Positions 1 through 7,424 of a stretch of DNA of 55,096 nucleotides are shown here, piece after piece. Location of the stretch: positions 1 to 55,096 of the forward strand of contig JANXMZ010000041.1 of NCBI GenBank assembly GCA_025354385.1. The letters run 5' to 3'. The DNA comes from Bacteroidota bacterium. Lineage in GTDB: Bacteria > Bacteroidota > Bacteroidia > NS11-12g > UBA955. The first letter of the stretch is position 1. Each line of letters begins with the position of its first letter. Made by a program: the position numbers and the translations under genes. Under the pieces are notes generated by a model that did no database searches, was not told the DNA's origin, and saw only the letters and a program-made list of their open reading frames with translations.

Positions 1-156
1 CTGGCAGCAGCAGCCTTCAACTTCCGACGATTTATGCGTCGGAAGTTGGGAGGACTTTTTGCGGCATTAGATTACATCGCCATACTCATATGTGTAATTA
101 TTGGGCCTCTAAATCGAAGTAGAAAAATGAATTTAATTCAATATTTTTCAAAATGA
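1..156 (+). CDS. IS transposase, C-terminal fragment (IS5-like)
   Basis: The first 51 codons of the window are open and end at a TGA at 154-156; the gene starts outside the window. The peptide begins LAAAAFNFRRFMRRK, which resembles the conserved C-terminal AAAxNFxR segment of DDE transposases of the IS5/IS1182 type. Only this tail is visible, so the family call is tentative, and the catalytic residues and left end of the element cannot be checked. The right end of the IS probably lies shortly after the stop. The T-rich stretch around 157-175 (TTTTTGAGGGTCGAC) is a candidate terminal repeat, but without the left end this cannot be confirmed. The fragment marks the flank of the TIR/PIN unit as a site of mobile-element activity. 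Confidence 0.55.
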   Translation: MAAAAFNFRRFMRRKLGGLFAALDYIAILICVIIGPLNRSRKMNLIQYFSK

Positions 157-429
157 CTTTTTGAGGGTCGACTATTTATTATATTGTTGTTAAGAATTGT
201 CTCAACCAATGTGCTACATAAGCACCCTTTGGTTTTGATAATACTTTTCAACCTGAAATGAATTAGCATTGAAGACATCTTACCAAATCTAATTTTGATT
301 AAAAATACGCATTGGTGCTAAGATGTAGTATTTTTAATATAAATCACTATGAAACGATACTTTAAACTAAACTGATTTGCAAAGTGACAAATCTGGAGCA
401 AAATTATATCCAGTTTTCAAACACTATTA
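157..429. other. gene-free stretch after the IS fragment
   Basis: AT-rich sequence with stops in all frames and no convincing gene, RNA or terminator. It presumably contains the right boundary of the insertion sequence and the interrupted flanking DNA. Confidence 0.5.
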
Positions 430-543
430 ATGAGTATTTTACCTAGTACCATGGTAAAAATCATTCCAAAAGACAGAGGCACCAATTATGCTGTAAGAGA
501 AGGTAAGTTAATGGCGCAAAAAATGATAAATGGGGAAATGTAA
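430..543 (+). CDS. short ORF of 37 codons, possible gene remnant
   Basis: An ATG at 430 (a second ATG lies at 451) opens a frame ending at TAA 541-543. The C-terminal part reads KIIPKDRGTNYAVREGK, which has protein-like composition, but I do not recognise the family. It ends 6 bases before the convergent PIN gene stop. It may be the surviving 3' end of a gene broken by the neighbouring insertion sequence, a small gene, or chance. The frame is open upstream only to a TGA at 385-387. Confidence 0.2.
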   Translation: MSILPSTMVKIIPKDRGTNYAVREGKLMAQKMINGEM

Positions 544-549
544 TTAAAT

Positions 550-1176
550 CTAATTTCTCAATGTTAGAATATTTGTTTTATCAACAAGTAATTCATTACT
601 AATTGATATGCTATATATTTGAGCGGCTTTTTTATATTCATTTTCAATTCTATCTTGATGCAGCTTTTGTTTTGAACTATTCATTTTGTTATAGCTTGAA
701 ATTTTATTATATTCTTTAAAAACCATATTGTAGTTATTTATTAGTCCATGCAAATCAGCAATCGCTATGAGGAAAAATGAACTATAAATCTTGATGTGAT
801 TATAGTTCTTTAAAATGAAAGGAAGGCATTTAAAATCATCAGTAATAAAATAAGGTATTTTTCTTTTTACACATTGTGAAATTGCTTCAGCTTCACCCAT
901 ATCAATATTTTTTTTCGAAAATTCAAGGACTACTGAATCATAAGTGTGGCAGTGAATAAAAAAATAATTTTCAGTTATTTGATTTTTCAACTTTTCAATC
1001 TTATGAAGGTAATTTGGATATTTTTTTTGAATATCACTCATTTCATTAAAAATTTGAGATGGGACGTATACTTTTCCAGTAATTGTATTTCTCAAAATAT
1101 TACTTAAATCAATATCAGAAATTTTGAGAAAAAAATTAAAAACGGTGTTATCTATAACTATTGAATCTAATGCCAT
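550..1176 (-). CDS. PIN-domain nuclease-like protein
   Basis: This 208-residue protein has the acidic pattern of PIN-domain RNases. An N-terminal strand ends in IVIDN (D9). A second acidic residue lies in PSQIFNEM (E45), a GEAEAI motif at residues 94-99 is typical of VapC/DUF3368-type PIN proteins, and ITDD (residues 111-114) supplies the last metal-binding aspartates. The complete quartet suggests an active metal-dependent nuclease. Residues 140-208 form a basic, helical extension beyond the usual PIN length of about 130-150. The ATG at 1176 lies 2 bases after the stop of the TIR-like gene, so both should be translated from one mRNA. No AbrB- or Phd-like antitoxin lies next to it, so an ordinary VapBC pair is unlikely. 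I infer an effector partnered with the TIR-like protein. The PIN fold is fairly sure; the role is not. Confidence 0.7.
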   Translation of the reverse strand: MALDSIVIDNTVFNFFLKISDIDLSNILRNTITGKVYVPSQIFNEMSDIQKKYPNYLHKIEKLKNQITENYFFIHCHTYDSVVLEFSKKNIDMGEAEAISQCVKRKIPYFITDDFKCLPFILKNYNHIKIYSSFFLIAIADLHGLINNYNMVFKEYNKISSYNKMNSSKQKLHQDRIENEYKKAAQIYSISISNELLVDKTNILTLRN

Positions 1177-1178
1177 TT

Positions 1179-1685
1179 TTATTTTTTAGAACTAGAACCA
1201 AGGATTAATAAGCCTAATCCAATTCCAAAAAGAGCTGCCAAAGCATTAGAGTTTTCTTTTTCTTTTTTAATTTTCAAATTCTCTTTAGACTGAACTGTGC
1301 TAATTATTTGATTAAGAACTTTGTCTTGCTCTTGGTCAAATTTATCGATATAAATAGGGGTGAAATGAGTAGTAATGATTCCAGTAAGATTCTTCCCATG
1401 TAGTTTATCGTAAATGACAATAATTTTTGATTTATCTTTTAGGACACTATAGGCATATTCGATTTCTTGCTTAACAATATTTGATAAAGGAGAAATTGAA
1501 AACATCACAACATAGTCAGCTTTTTTTATCCGGAATTTTGTTTCCTCATCCAAAATTTTGTTAGAGTTGTAACGGTCGGGAAGATACATCATAAATCCTG
1601 AGGATGCACCAATTGTATGTAATCGAATTGCAAGAGTTTGCTCAAAGTTAGAATTTGGGTTGTATGTGATAAAAATAGTTCTCAC
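1179..1685 (-). CDS. TIR-like domain protein with C-terminal hydrophobic helix
   Basis: 168 residues. The N-terminal strand RTIFITYNP, the following helix with LAIRLH, the YLPDR segment (residues 34-38), the ADYVVMFSIS strand and the KQEIEYAY helix (residues 72-79) follow the layout of small bacterial TIR domains. E74 or E76 is placed where TIR NADases carry the catalytic glutamate. The IIVIYD strand comes next. A charged linker (about residues 132-147) is followed by a hydrophobic, glycine-rich helix (residues 148-163) that could insert in a membrane or oligomerise. It is the first gene of a two-gene unit with the PIN protein and has a good TAnnTTTG box upstream at 1704-1711. TIR domains in bacteria commonly sense or cleave NAD in anti-phage defence. 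That this one does so is inference; some relatives are annotated only as Tir-like proteins. Confidence 0.65.
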   Translation of the reverse strand: MRTIFITYNPNSNFEQTLAIRLHTIGASSGFMMYLPDRYNSNKILDEETKFRIKKADYVVMFSISPLSNIVKQEIEYAYSVLKDKSKIIVIYDKLHGKNLTGIITTHFTPIYIDKFDQEQDKVLNQIISTVQSKENLKIKKEKENSNALAALFGIGLGLLILGSSSKK

Positions 1686-1703
1686 TTTTTATTTAATATA
1701 ACG

Positions 1704-1711
1704 CAAAGATA
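1704..1711 (-). promoter_or_regulatory. -7 promoter box of the TIR/PIN unit
   Basis: Reads TATCTTTG on the minus strand, an exact match to the Bacteroidota TAnnTTTG box, 18 bases upstream of the TIR start codon. The unit therefore has its own promoter, separate from the amidase gene upstream. Confidence 0.6.
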
Positions 1712-1766
1712 CAAATTATAAATTATCATTAAAAAACGAATAAATAGGAAAATATTATTGATACAA

Positions 1767-2543
1767 CTAATTATTTCCCAATATTTCAAACCTATCTTGT
1801 TCCTTTAGAAAAGGAAATTCTTTTCGGAAATGATCTTGATTTTCTTTGGAAATATTAAACTGGAAAAGATTGTCGTCTTTGTCGAAGCCAATTTCTTCGC
1901 CTAAATAATTGATAATGGCCGAACCGCCCTTATGAGCAATACCATTGCCGTCTTCACCTAATCTATTACAAGCTATTACGTAACTTTGATTTTCAATGGC
2001 ACGTGCTTTTAATAATTGTTGCCATGCGTAGTGCCTTTTCTCGGGCCAATTGGCCACATAAATTAATAAATCGTAGTTCACATTGTTGCGACTAAAAACA
2101 GGGAACCTTAAGTCGAAACAAATTAAAGGACATATTTTCCAGCCCATATATTCTACTATCAGGCGTTCATGACCTCGCGTGAAATGTTGATTTTCTTCGG
2201 CCAATGAAAATAAGTGGCGTTTGTTATAACGCTGATAAGTGCCATCGGGGAATACAAATAATAAACTGTTGTAATATGTGCCATTGTCTTCAAACATTAG
2301 GCTTCCTGTTACGGCTCCATTTTTACTTTTAGCCATGGATTGCATCCAAGTCAATCCTTTTTCTGATGATTCTTTGGCCAATTTTTCGGGATTCATACTA
2401 AAGCCAGTTGTAAACATTTCGGGTAATATGATTAAATCCGTTTGTTCAATCGGTTCAAGCTTTTTACTAAAATGTTCAAGGTTTAAATCTATGTTTTCCC
2501 AATGCAAAGTTGTTTGCACGACTGTTATATTTATAGCTTGCAT
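1767..2543 (-). CDS. omega-amidase / nitrilase-superfamily hydrolase (YafV/Nit2-like)
   Basis: 258 residues from the ATG at 2543, close to the 256 of E. coli YafV; an upstream in-frame start would add 16 atypical residues. The nitrilase catalytic triad is visible: E42 in ILPEMFTTGF, K109 in NKRHLF and C142 in CPLICFDLRFP. Enzymes of this family hydrolyse omega-amides such as alpha-ketoglutaramate or alpha-ketosuccinamate, the products of glutamine or asparagine transamination. The start overlaps the end of the upstream aminotransferase gene by 13 bases, implying translational coupling and a joint transaminase/omega-amidase route, possibly in methionine salvage where glutamine serves as amino donor. 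Cytosolic, with no signal peptide. Family call firm; physiological substrate inferred. Confidence 0.85.
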   Translation of the reverse strand: MQAINITVVQTTLHWENIDLNLEHFSKKLEPIEQTDLIILPEMFTTGFSMNPEKLAKESSEKGLTWMQSMAKSKNGAVTGSLMFEDNGTYYNSLLFVFPDGTYQRYNKRHLFSLAEENQHFTRGHERLIVEYMGWKICPLICFDLRFPVFSRNNVNYDLLIYVANWPEKRHYAWQQLLKARAIENQSYVIACNRLGEDGNGIAHKGGSAIINYLGEEIGFDKDDNLFQFNISKENQDHFRKEFPFLKEQDRFEILGNN

Positions 2544-3685
2544 AATATTTCTGCGGCTTTGGAAAGGGTGTCTTCTGATTTTGCAAAACAAAATCTCAAT
2601 ACTTTATGGTCTGTTTTTCTTTTGTAAAAAGCCGATACTGGAATACTGGCTAACTTATTTTCTATAGTTAAATGTCTTGCCATTTCTAAATCGTTTAAGT
2701 CACTTATTTTATCGTAACCCAATAACTGAAAGTAACTGCCATTACAAGGATGTAATTTGAATTTGGAATTCTTAATGGCTTGCCTAAAAAAGTCGCGCTT
2801 ATTTTGATAAAATTGACCAAGCTCATTGAATAAATCAGCTCTGTCTAAAATTTCGGTATAGGCAAATTGAATGGGGGTATTGGCTGCAAATGCCATGAAT
2901 TGGTATACCTTTCTTATTTTTACAGTAATGTTGGCAGGAGCTAGCACATAACCCATTTTCCAGCCAGTGGTATGGTAGGTCTTGCCAAACGAACTGACGA
3001 TGATACTGCGGTTGGCCAGTTTAGGATAACGCGCCACCGACTGGTGTTCGTAGCCATCAAAAATAATATGCTCATACACTTCATCACTCAAAATTAAGGT
3101 GTCTGTGTTCTCAACCAATTTTTCCAATTTCTTAATATCTTCCGAACTGAGAATAGTACCAGTAGGATTATGAGGCGTATTGATAATGATCATTTTGGTT
3201 TTGATATTAAACAACTTTTTTAATTGGTTCCAGTCTATCTTGTATTCCGGAAATGCCATTTCATATACAATGGCTTTGCCACCTGCCAACTCAACAGCAG
3301 GTATATAGCTATCGTAAGCGGGTTCAATTATAATTACTTCATCATTATCTTTAATAAGCGCAGCAATGGTGGCGTATATGCCAAGGGTAGCACCAGGCAT
3401 TACCGTTATTTCTGTTTCCGGATGATAAATTGCGGTATAAGCATTTTCCGTTTTAATGGCAATTTTTTCGCGCAATGCCATAATGCCCGGCATTGGAGCA
3501 TATTGATTAAAGCCATTTTCCATGGCCTTGCTTACCAACTTTTTTAAATCTGGAGTGCAATCAAAATCTGGAAAACCTTGGGCCAAATTGATGGCTTTGT
3601 GCTCGTTGGCCAAGCCAGACATAACAGAAAATATGGATGGCCCAATCTGAGGTAACTTGTTGTTTAAACTTCCTTCAAAATTCAC
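2531..3685 (-). CDS. PLP-dependent aminotransferase (methionine/kynurenine/glutamine type, YbdL-like)
   Basis: Fold-type I class I/II aminotransferase. It has the NTPHNPTG motif, LSDEVYEHI (cofactor-binding Asp), and SSFGKTYHTTGWKMG with the Schiff-base lysine (K235 by this start). I place the start at a GTG at 3685, giving 384 residues, against 386 in E. coli YbdL. The longer frame to 3853 adds 56 unrelated residues and would run over the divergent desaturase start and promoter. No ATG lies in a sensible place. A TACATTTG box at 3691-3698 sits just upstream of the GTG, which would make the message nearly leaderless. Likely activity is transfer of the amino group between methionine, glutamine or aromatic amino acids and 2-oxo acids; the paired omega-amidase would pull the reaction forward. 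Substrate preference cannot be read from sequence. Confidence 0.8.
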   Translation of the reverse strand: MNFEGSLNNKLPQIGPSIFSVMSGLANEHKAINLAQGFPDFDCTPDLKKLVSKAMENGFNQYAPMPGIMALREKIAIKTENAYTAIYHPETEITVMPGATLGIYATIAALIKDNDEVIIIEPAYDSYIPAVELAGGKAIVYEMAFPEYKIDWNQLKKLFNIKTKMIIINTPHNPTGTILSSEDIKKLEKLVENTDTLILSDEVYEHIIFDGYEHQSVARYPKLANRSIIVSSFGKTYHTTGWKMGYVLAPANITVKIRKVYQFMAFAANTPIQFAYTEILDRADLFNELGQFYQNKRDFFRQAIKNSKFKLHPCNGSYFQLLGYDKISDLNDLEMARHLTIENKLASIPVSAFYKRKTDHKVLRFCFAKSEDTLSKAAEILCKL

Positions 3686-3786
3686 TAAAGCAAATGTAAA
3701 TGTTTTATTGTAAGAATTGAAATAAGTAAATGTGATGAATTCATTGCCTTTAAAATGAGACAGTAGGGGTTGATATTGGTCAATAA

Positions 3787-3818
3787 TTGTAAATTTGAAT
3801 AACAAAACCTTAATTTTG
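3787..3818 (+). promoter_or_regulatory. promoter of the desaturase gene
   Basis: TAATTTTG at 3811-3818 matches the TAnnTTTG -7 box, with a TTG (3787-3789) 21 bases upstream as a -33 element. The box ends 13 bases before the ATG. Confidence 0.55.
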
Positions 3819-3831
3819 CGGTTTATTATAT

Positions 3832-4920
3832 ATGCCACAAATTTCTTTTGCAACCAACAACAGACAGTTTCACGTGGAAGTGAATGATAGGGTTAAACAA
3901 TACTTTAAGGATAATCATTTAAGTCAAAGAGGTAATGGTAAATTGTTTTTCAAAGCATTTTTTATGTTTGCGGTGGTTTTTACACTATACTACACACTTG
4001 TTGTAGCCCAGCCAGAGTCTGTTGCCATTAATTTTTTGTTGCTAACGATTTTTGGCACTTTTCTAGCCTTTATAGGCTTTAACATCATGCACGATTCTTG
4101 TCATGGTGCTTTTTCTGACAATAGTAAAGTAAATGATTTCTTTGGATACAGTCTTAATTTTTTGGGAGCCGAATCTTATTTTTGGCGTTTAAAGCACAAT
4201 GTATTGCACCACACTTACACCAATGTAGATGGGGTAGATGATGATATTTTTAAACCACCTTTCTTAAGAATGTCGCCCAATCAGCCTTATAATAGTTTGC
4301 ATAAATACCAAAGAAATTATATGTTGTTTCTTTATGGCATTTCAACTTTATTTTGGGTATTCTACATGGATTTCAACAAATATTTTACCAATAAAGTATA
4401 TACCACAGATTTGCCTAAGAGAACCTTTAAAACTCATGTAACTTTTTGGGTTACTAAACTATTTTATGTTTGTTTCTACATTGCATTTCCAATTTACATG
4501 TTGGGATTCGGTAAGTTTATAGTTGGCTATTTGTTTTATAATTTCGTAATGGGCATCGTACTCTCTGTGGTATTTCAATTGGCGCACGTTGTAGAAGGAG
4601 CTATTTTTGCAGATGCATTGGATTCTGGTGTTCTCGCAATAGATGAAGATTGGGCCATTTTTCAAATGAAAACGACTTTCGACTTTTGTCCAGATAACAA
4701 ATTTATTACGTGGGCAGTGGGTGGTTTAAATTTCCAGGTAGAACATCATTTATTCCCGAAGGTGAGCCATGTACATTATCCTCAAATTCGCAAAATAGTA
4801 AAGGAAGTGGCTGCAAAACATGGGGTGCCTCATAATGAATTCAATAGTTTTGGAGAGGCTGTTCGTTCGCATTTTAACATGATGCACCAATTAGGACAGG
4901 CCGAATTGGCCTTGGCTTAG
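3832..4920 (+). CDS. membrane fatty-acid desaturase (front-end/acyl-CoA type)
   Basis: 362 residues with the three histidine boxes of integral-membrane di-iron desaturases: HDSCH (87-91), HNVLHH (122-127) and QVEHH (302-306). The glutamine replacing the first histidine of the third box is typical of front-end (delta-5/6-like) and linoleoyl-CoA-type desaturases. There is no fused cytochrome b5 domain. Hydrophobic stretches at about 40-60, 66-84, 160-180 and 205-252 give the usual four-helix topology with the His boxes on the cytoplasmic side. It introduces a cis double bond into membrane lipids using O2 and two electrons; the electron donor is not encoded nearby. It is monocistronic, with its own promoter and a strong terminator at about 4949-4977. 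Bacteroidota carry such genes for membrane fluidity. Confidence 0.88.
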   Translation: MPQISFATNNRQFHVEVNDRVKQYFKDNHLSQRGNGKLFFKAFFMFAVVFTLYYTLVVAQPESVAINFLLLTIFGTFLAFIGFNIMHDSCHGAFSDNSKVNDFFGYSLNFLGAESYFWRLKHNVLHHTYTNVDGVDDDIFKPPFLRMSPNQPYNSLHKYQRNYMLFLYGISTLFWVFYMDFNKYFTNKVYTTDLPKRTFKTHVTFWVTKLFYVCFYIAFPIYMLGFGKFIVGYLFYNFVMGIVLSVVFQLAHVVEGAIFADALDSGVLAIDEDWAIFQMKTTFDFCPDNKFITWAVGGLNFQVEHHLFPKVSHVHYPQIRKIVKEVAAKHGVPHNEFNSFGEAVRSHFNMMHQLGQAELALA

Positions 4921-4948
4921 TAGTTTATCTATATCGATTATTCTTTTA

Positions 4949-4977
4949 AAACGCCTGGTTATCAGGCGTTTTTGTTT
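4949..4977 (+). terminator. rho-independent terminator after the desaturase
   Basis: Stem AACGCCTG/CAGGCGTT with a 5-base loop, followed by a T-run. It begins about 28 bases after the stop codon. Confidence 0.8.
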
Positions 4978-5006
4978 TATTTTAGAAAAAGTGTGCAACC
5001 TTCATT

Positions 5007-5014
5007 TAGGTTTG
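5007..5014 (+). promoter_or_regulatory. -7 box of the helical lipoprotein gene
   Basis: TAGGTTTG matches TAnnTTTG, leaving a leader of roughly 35 bases before the ATG at 5054. Confidence 0.45.
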
Positions 5015-5053
5015 GCGACAAAAGGGTATAAAATTTAACAACAATATAAAATT

Positions 5054-5716
5054 ATGAAAATGAAATCAATTAATTCCGCCATTGCCCTATCAGCAATCAT
5101 TTTATTTGCCGCAGTAGGATGTAAAAAACAAGCAGAAACTGTTGCCCCTGCAACCGACAATTCAGCCTTGTACGAATCACAAGCCGTATCTATTATAGAT
5201 AAAGCAGATGTAACTTATAATGATGTAACCATTACCGGTGGTGATGAAACTACAAGCTTTATGGTTGACAACGAAGGTTTAAATGAAGAGTACATGATGG
5301 TTGAGACAGATATGGACAATGCGGGTTACAAACGTGCAGACAACCATTTTTTCTCTTGCATGAAAAATTTAGATTTAAAAGATACTCAAGTGCACATGTT
5401 GAGAAGAGCCTTAAGAGCATACGAAGAATGTAAAGCTGCAGATATTAAAGCTCACCGTGAAGCATACGCTAAATTGTCTTTACGCATAGAAAATTCTCGT
5501 AAAGAATTAGTTGCTCAATTGGCCAACGGTAAAATTACCAAAGCACAATTTGCAGAAGGCATTGCTAAATTGAGAAAAGACTTCGAAACTTCATTGAGAT
5601 ACATCAAAGCATCATATGCCAAAACATTAAGAGCTTGCTACGATAAATTCTTACACGCTACTAAAGAAATATTAACTGAAAGACAGTGGAAAGCATTTGT
5701 AGAATGTTACAGATAA
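5054..5716 (+). CDS. helical lipoprotein, Spy/CpxP-like in layout
   Basis: 220 residues. The N-terminus is a lipoprotein signal with Cys23 in AAVGCKK, so the mature protein is probably membrane-anchored. Residues 25-95 are acidic and low in structure. From about 95 the chain is almost wholly helical and rich in Lys, Arg and Ala, with conserved-looking Cys residues (FFSCMKNL, EECKAAD, RACYDK, VECYR). Two segments, LDLKDTQVHMLRRAL and LTERQWKAF, resemble the LTxxQ motifs of Spy/CpxP periplasmic chaperones, which suggests an envelope-stress or protein-holding role. That similarity is by eye only. The gene has its own promoter and terminator and is not in an operon with its neighbours. Confidence 0.6.
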   Translation: MKMKSINSAIALSAIILFAAVGCKKQAETVAPATDNSALYESQAVSIIDKADVTYNDVTITGGDETTSFMVDNEGLNEEYMMVETDMDNAGYKRADNHFFSCMKNLDLKDTQVHMLRRALRAYEECKAADIKAHREAYAKLSLRIENSRKELVAQLANGKITKAQFAEGIAKLRKDFETSLRYIKASYAKTLRACYDKFLHATKEILTERQWKAFVECYR

Positions 5717-5762
5717 TAAATTAAAATTGTGAGTTGACACAATCAACAAACTATGATCTCTT

Positions 5763-5797
5763 AAAAATCCTCCCTCGCATAAGGGGGGATTTTTTTT
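5763..5797. terminator. bidirectional terminator between convergent genes
   Basis: AATCCTCCC and GGGGGGATT arms with an 8-base loop, flanked by A-runs and T-runs on both sides. It can stop the lipoprotein transcript (plus) and the three-protease operon (minus), whose last stop codon it touches. Confidence 0.75.
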
Positions 5798-7421
5798 ATA
5801 TAACAATAAAATAAAACCAATTCTCTACTTTGCCGGTCTGTTTATTAACCATCACCACTAAATTTTTAGATAAATAAGAATAATAGGTCAATAGGGTGCC
5901 TTCTGTTTTTTCAATACTAACACCATATAGTTTTTGCAATTCGGCTAGAGTACTACCTTCCTTTAATCCCCTGGAAGTTTTTAATCCCACATTGTTTTTA
6001 ACCGCTATTTTAACATATTGTACAGGGCAAAAGCCAATTTTTTGTCTCAATTCAAATATTTTATAACCATTAAATGTATCGCGTAATATTTCTGCTTTGG
6101 TATTTGAGTAAGTAATCACGTTTTCAAAACCTGTTTTGTAGTTTTTTAAGCCTTTGTATACAAATGTTCCGTTCCACTTTTCTATCGTATCTGTAGTTGT
6201 TTTAAGACTTGCCTCTGTCATTGGTTTTGCGAATTCATCTGTTAATATTAATTGATTATAACCTGCAGAAACAGATCCTGCCTTTATAACATTGTTGAGC
6301 GATTGCTTGCTCTTTGCTAAATCGCCTTGGTAAAAATACAAGATGCCTTTCATCTCATTAATGGCAGTAGTAATTTTAGGATTATCTTTAATTATTCCCG
6401 CGATAGCTTTTGAATTTAATTCATCTTGACAAGCACCAAATTTTTCTTGACCCATTAAGACGATGCTTCTATTGAGAGAGGCTGGCCAATAATAGGGGTC
6501 TAGTTTCAATGCTTTGTCCAAATGTTCCATGGCTTCGTTCATTAAGGTGTTAAATTGTTCTACATCATCTTCACCGCGACTGCCAGATGCTTCATACATC
6601 AGCGATTGTTCATCGAGTATGACTGGTAGTTTTAGTGAAGAGAATTTAGAGGCGGTGTATTTTTGTGCTTTTAAAATTTTAGCAACTGCCATGTTATTGT
6701 ACATCTCTGGTGTTTGAATATTGGCAGACATTAGATGTTCGTATCCAAAAGAGCAAAAATCCAATAGGGCAGATTGTTGGTCTCCTAAATAATTACTTGA
6801 AATAACCTTTAACATATTAGACATTTCAAATACAGGAATCAAATTTGAAAATTGGTTGGAAGATGTTTCCACCATTAATTTTCGCTGTGTTAAGGAAGGA
6901 TAACCATCTAGATTCTCTTTTAATTGATACCATCGGTAAGTGCTGTCCAACAAATTTTTTCCAATACGCCATGTTTTATAACCTGCACTAAAAGCATAGT
7001 AAAAACCCAGCTGATCGGCTTGGGTTTCGTATAATTCTATAAATTTTCTATTGTTTTCATCTTCAGAAATCTTTTTGCCCCAATCAGAATCAACATAGGC
7101 TGAACCAAAATTCTGTGCCCAAAAATGTTTCTGATAATAATGCACCAATTCGTGCGAAAGAACACAGGCTAATGCATTAATAGAATCGGGGCCAAACAGA
7201 GAGCAATGTTGAATAAATTGTTTGCCAATCATCACTTCGCCCGAAGGAAATGTTTTGGCCACTAACTGTTTATTGTCTAAAATTAAAAGCTGTGGTTTGG
7301 GCACATTGCTATTGCCCATTACCAATACCAAACGGTTAAAAACCTGCTTTGCATCGTTAGATGCTGAATAGCCAAAAGTAGTTAAGGATATGCAAAGTAT
7401 GCAAAGCAGGTGTTTGAGCAT
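5796..7421 (-). CDS. exported M48-like metalloprotease with TPR-like region
   Basis: 541 residues, third gene of the protease operon. A signal peptide (about residues 1-20) is followed by a zinc-protease core: HELVH at 90-94 gives two histidine ligands and the general base E91, and YETQAD at 131-136 supplies the likely third ligand E132, as in M48 peptidases. Residues 285-380 contain TPR-like helices, for example LDKALKLDPYYWPA. The last 120 residues are an uncharacterised domain ending in a hydrophobic strand. The protein is longer than simple periplasmic M48 enzymes such as BepA (about 490) but shares their protease-plus-TPR plan. The start is 3 bases after the papain/MORN stop. It probably acts in the periplasm or outer membrane on misfolded or partner proteins; no substrate can be named. 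Confidence 0.72.
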   Translation of the reverse strand: MLKHLLCILCISLTTFGYSASNDAKQVFNRLVLVMGNSNVPKPQLLILDNKQLVAKTFPSGEVMIGKQFIQHCSLFGPDSINALACVLSHELVHYYQKHFWAQNFGSAYVDSDWGKKISEDENNRKFIELYETQADQLGFYYAFSAGYKTWRIGKNLLDSTYRWYQLKENLDGYPSLTQRKLMVETSSNQFSNLIPVFEMSNMLKVISSNYLGDQQSALLDFCSFGYEHLMSANIQTPEMYNNMAVAKILKAQKYTASKFSSLKLPVILDEQSLMYEASGSRGEDDVEQFNTLMNEAMEHLDKALKLDPYYWPASLNRSIVLMGQEKFGACQDELNSKAIAGIIKDNPKITTAINEMKGILYFYQGDLAKSKQSLNNVIKAGSVSAGYNQLILTDEFAKPMTEASLKTTTDTIEKWNGTFVYKGLKNYKTGFENVITYSNTKAEILRDTFNGYKIFELRQKIGFCPVQYVKIAVKNNVGLKTSRGLKEGSTLAELQKLYGVSIEKTEGTLLTYYSYLSKNLVVMVNKQTGKVENWFYFIVI

Positions 7422-7424
7422 GGT

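Noticed and set aside
53..175. Complete insertion sequence with both terminal repeats
   Set aside because: Only the 3' end of the transposase is inside the window, so the left end and target duplication cannot be tested.
550..1685. Ordinary VapBC toxin-antitoxin pair
   Set aside because: The PIN protein's partner is a TIR-like protein of 168 residues, not an AbrB/Phd/RHH antitoxin, and it is longer than usual VapC.
2278..2667. 129-codon plus-strand frame over the amidase gene
   Set aside because: The opposite strand carries an omega-amidase with all catalytic residues; this frame has no recognisable domain.
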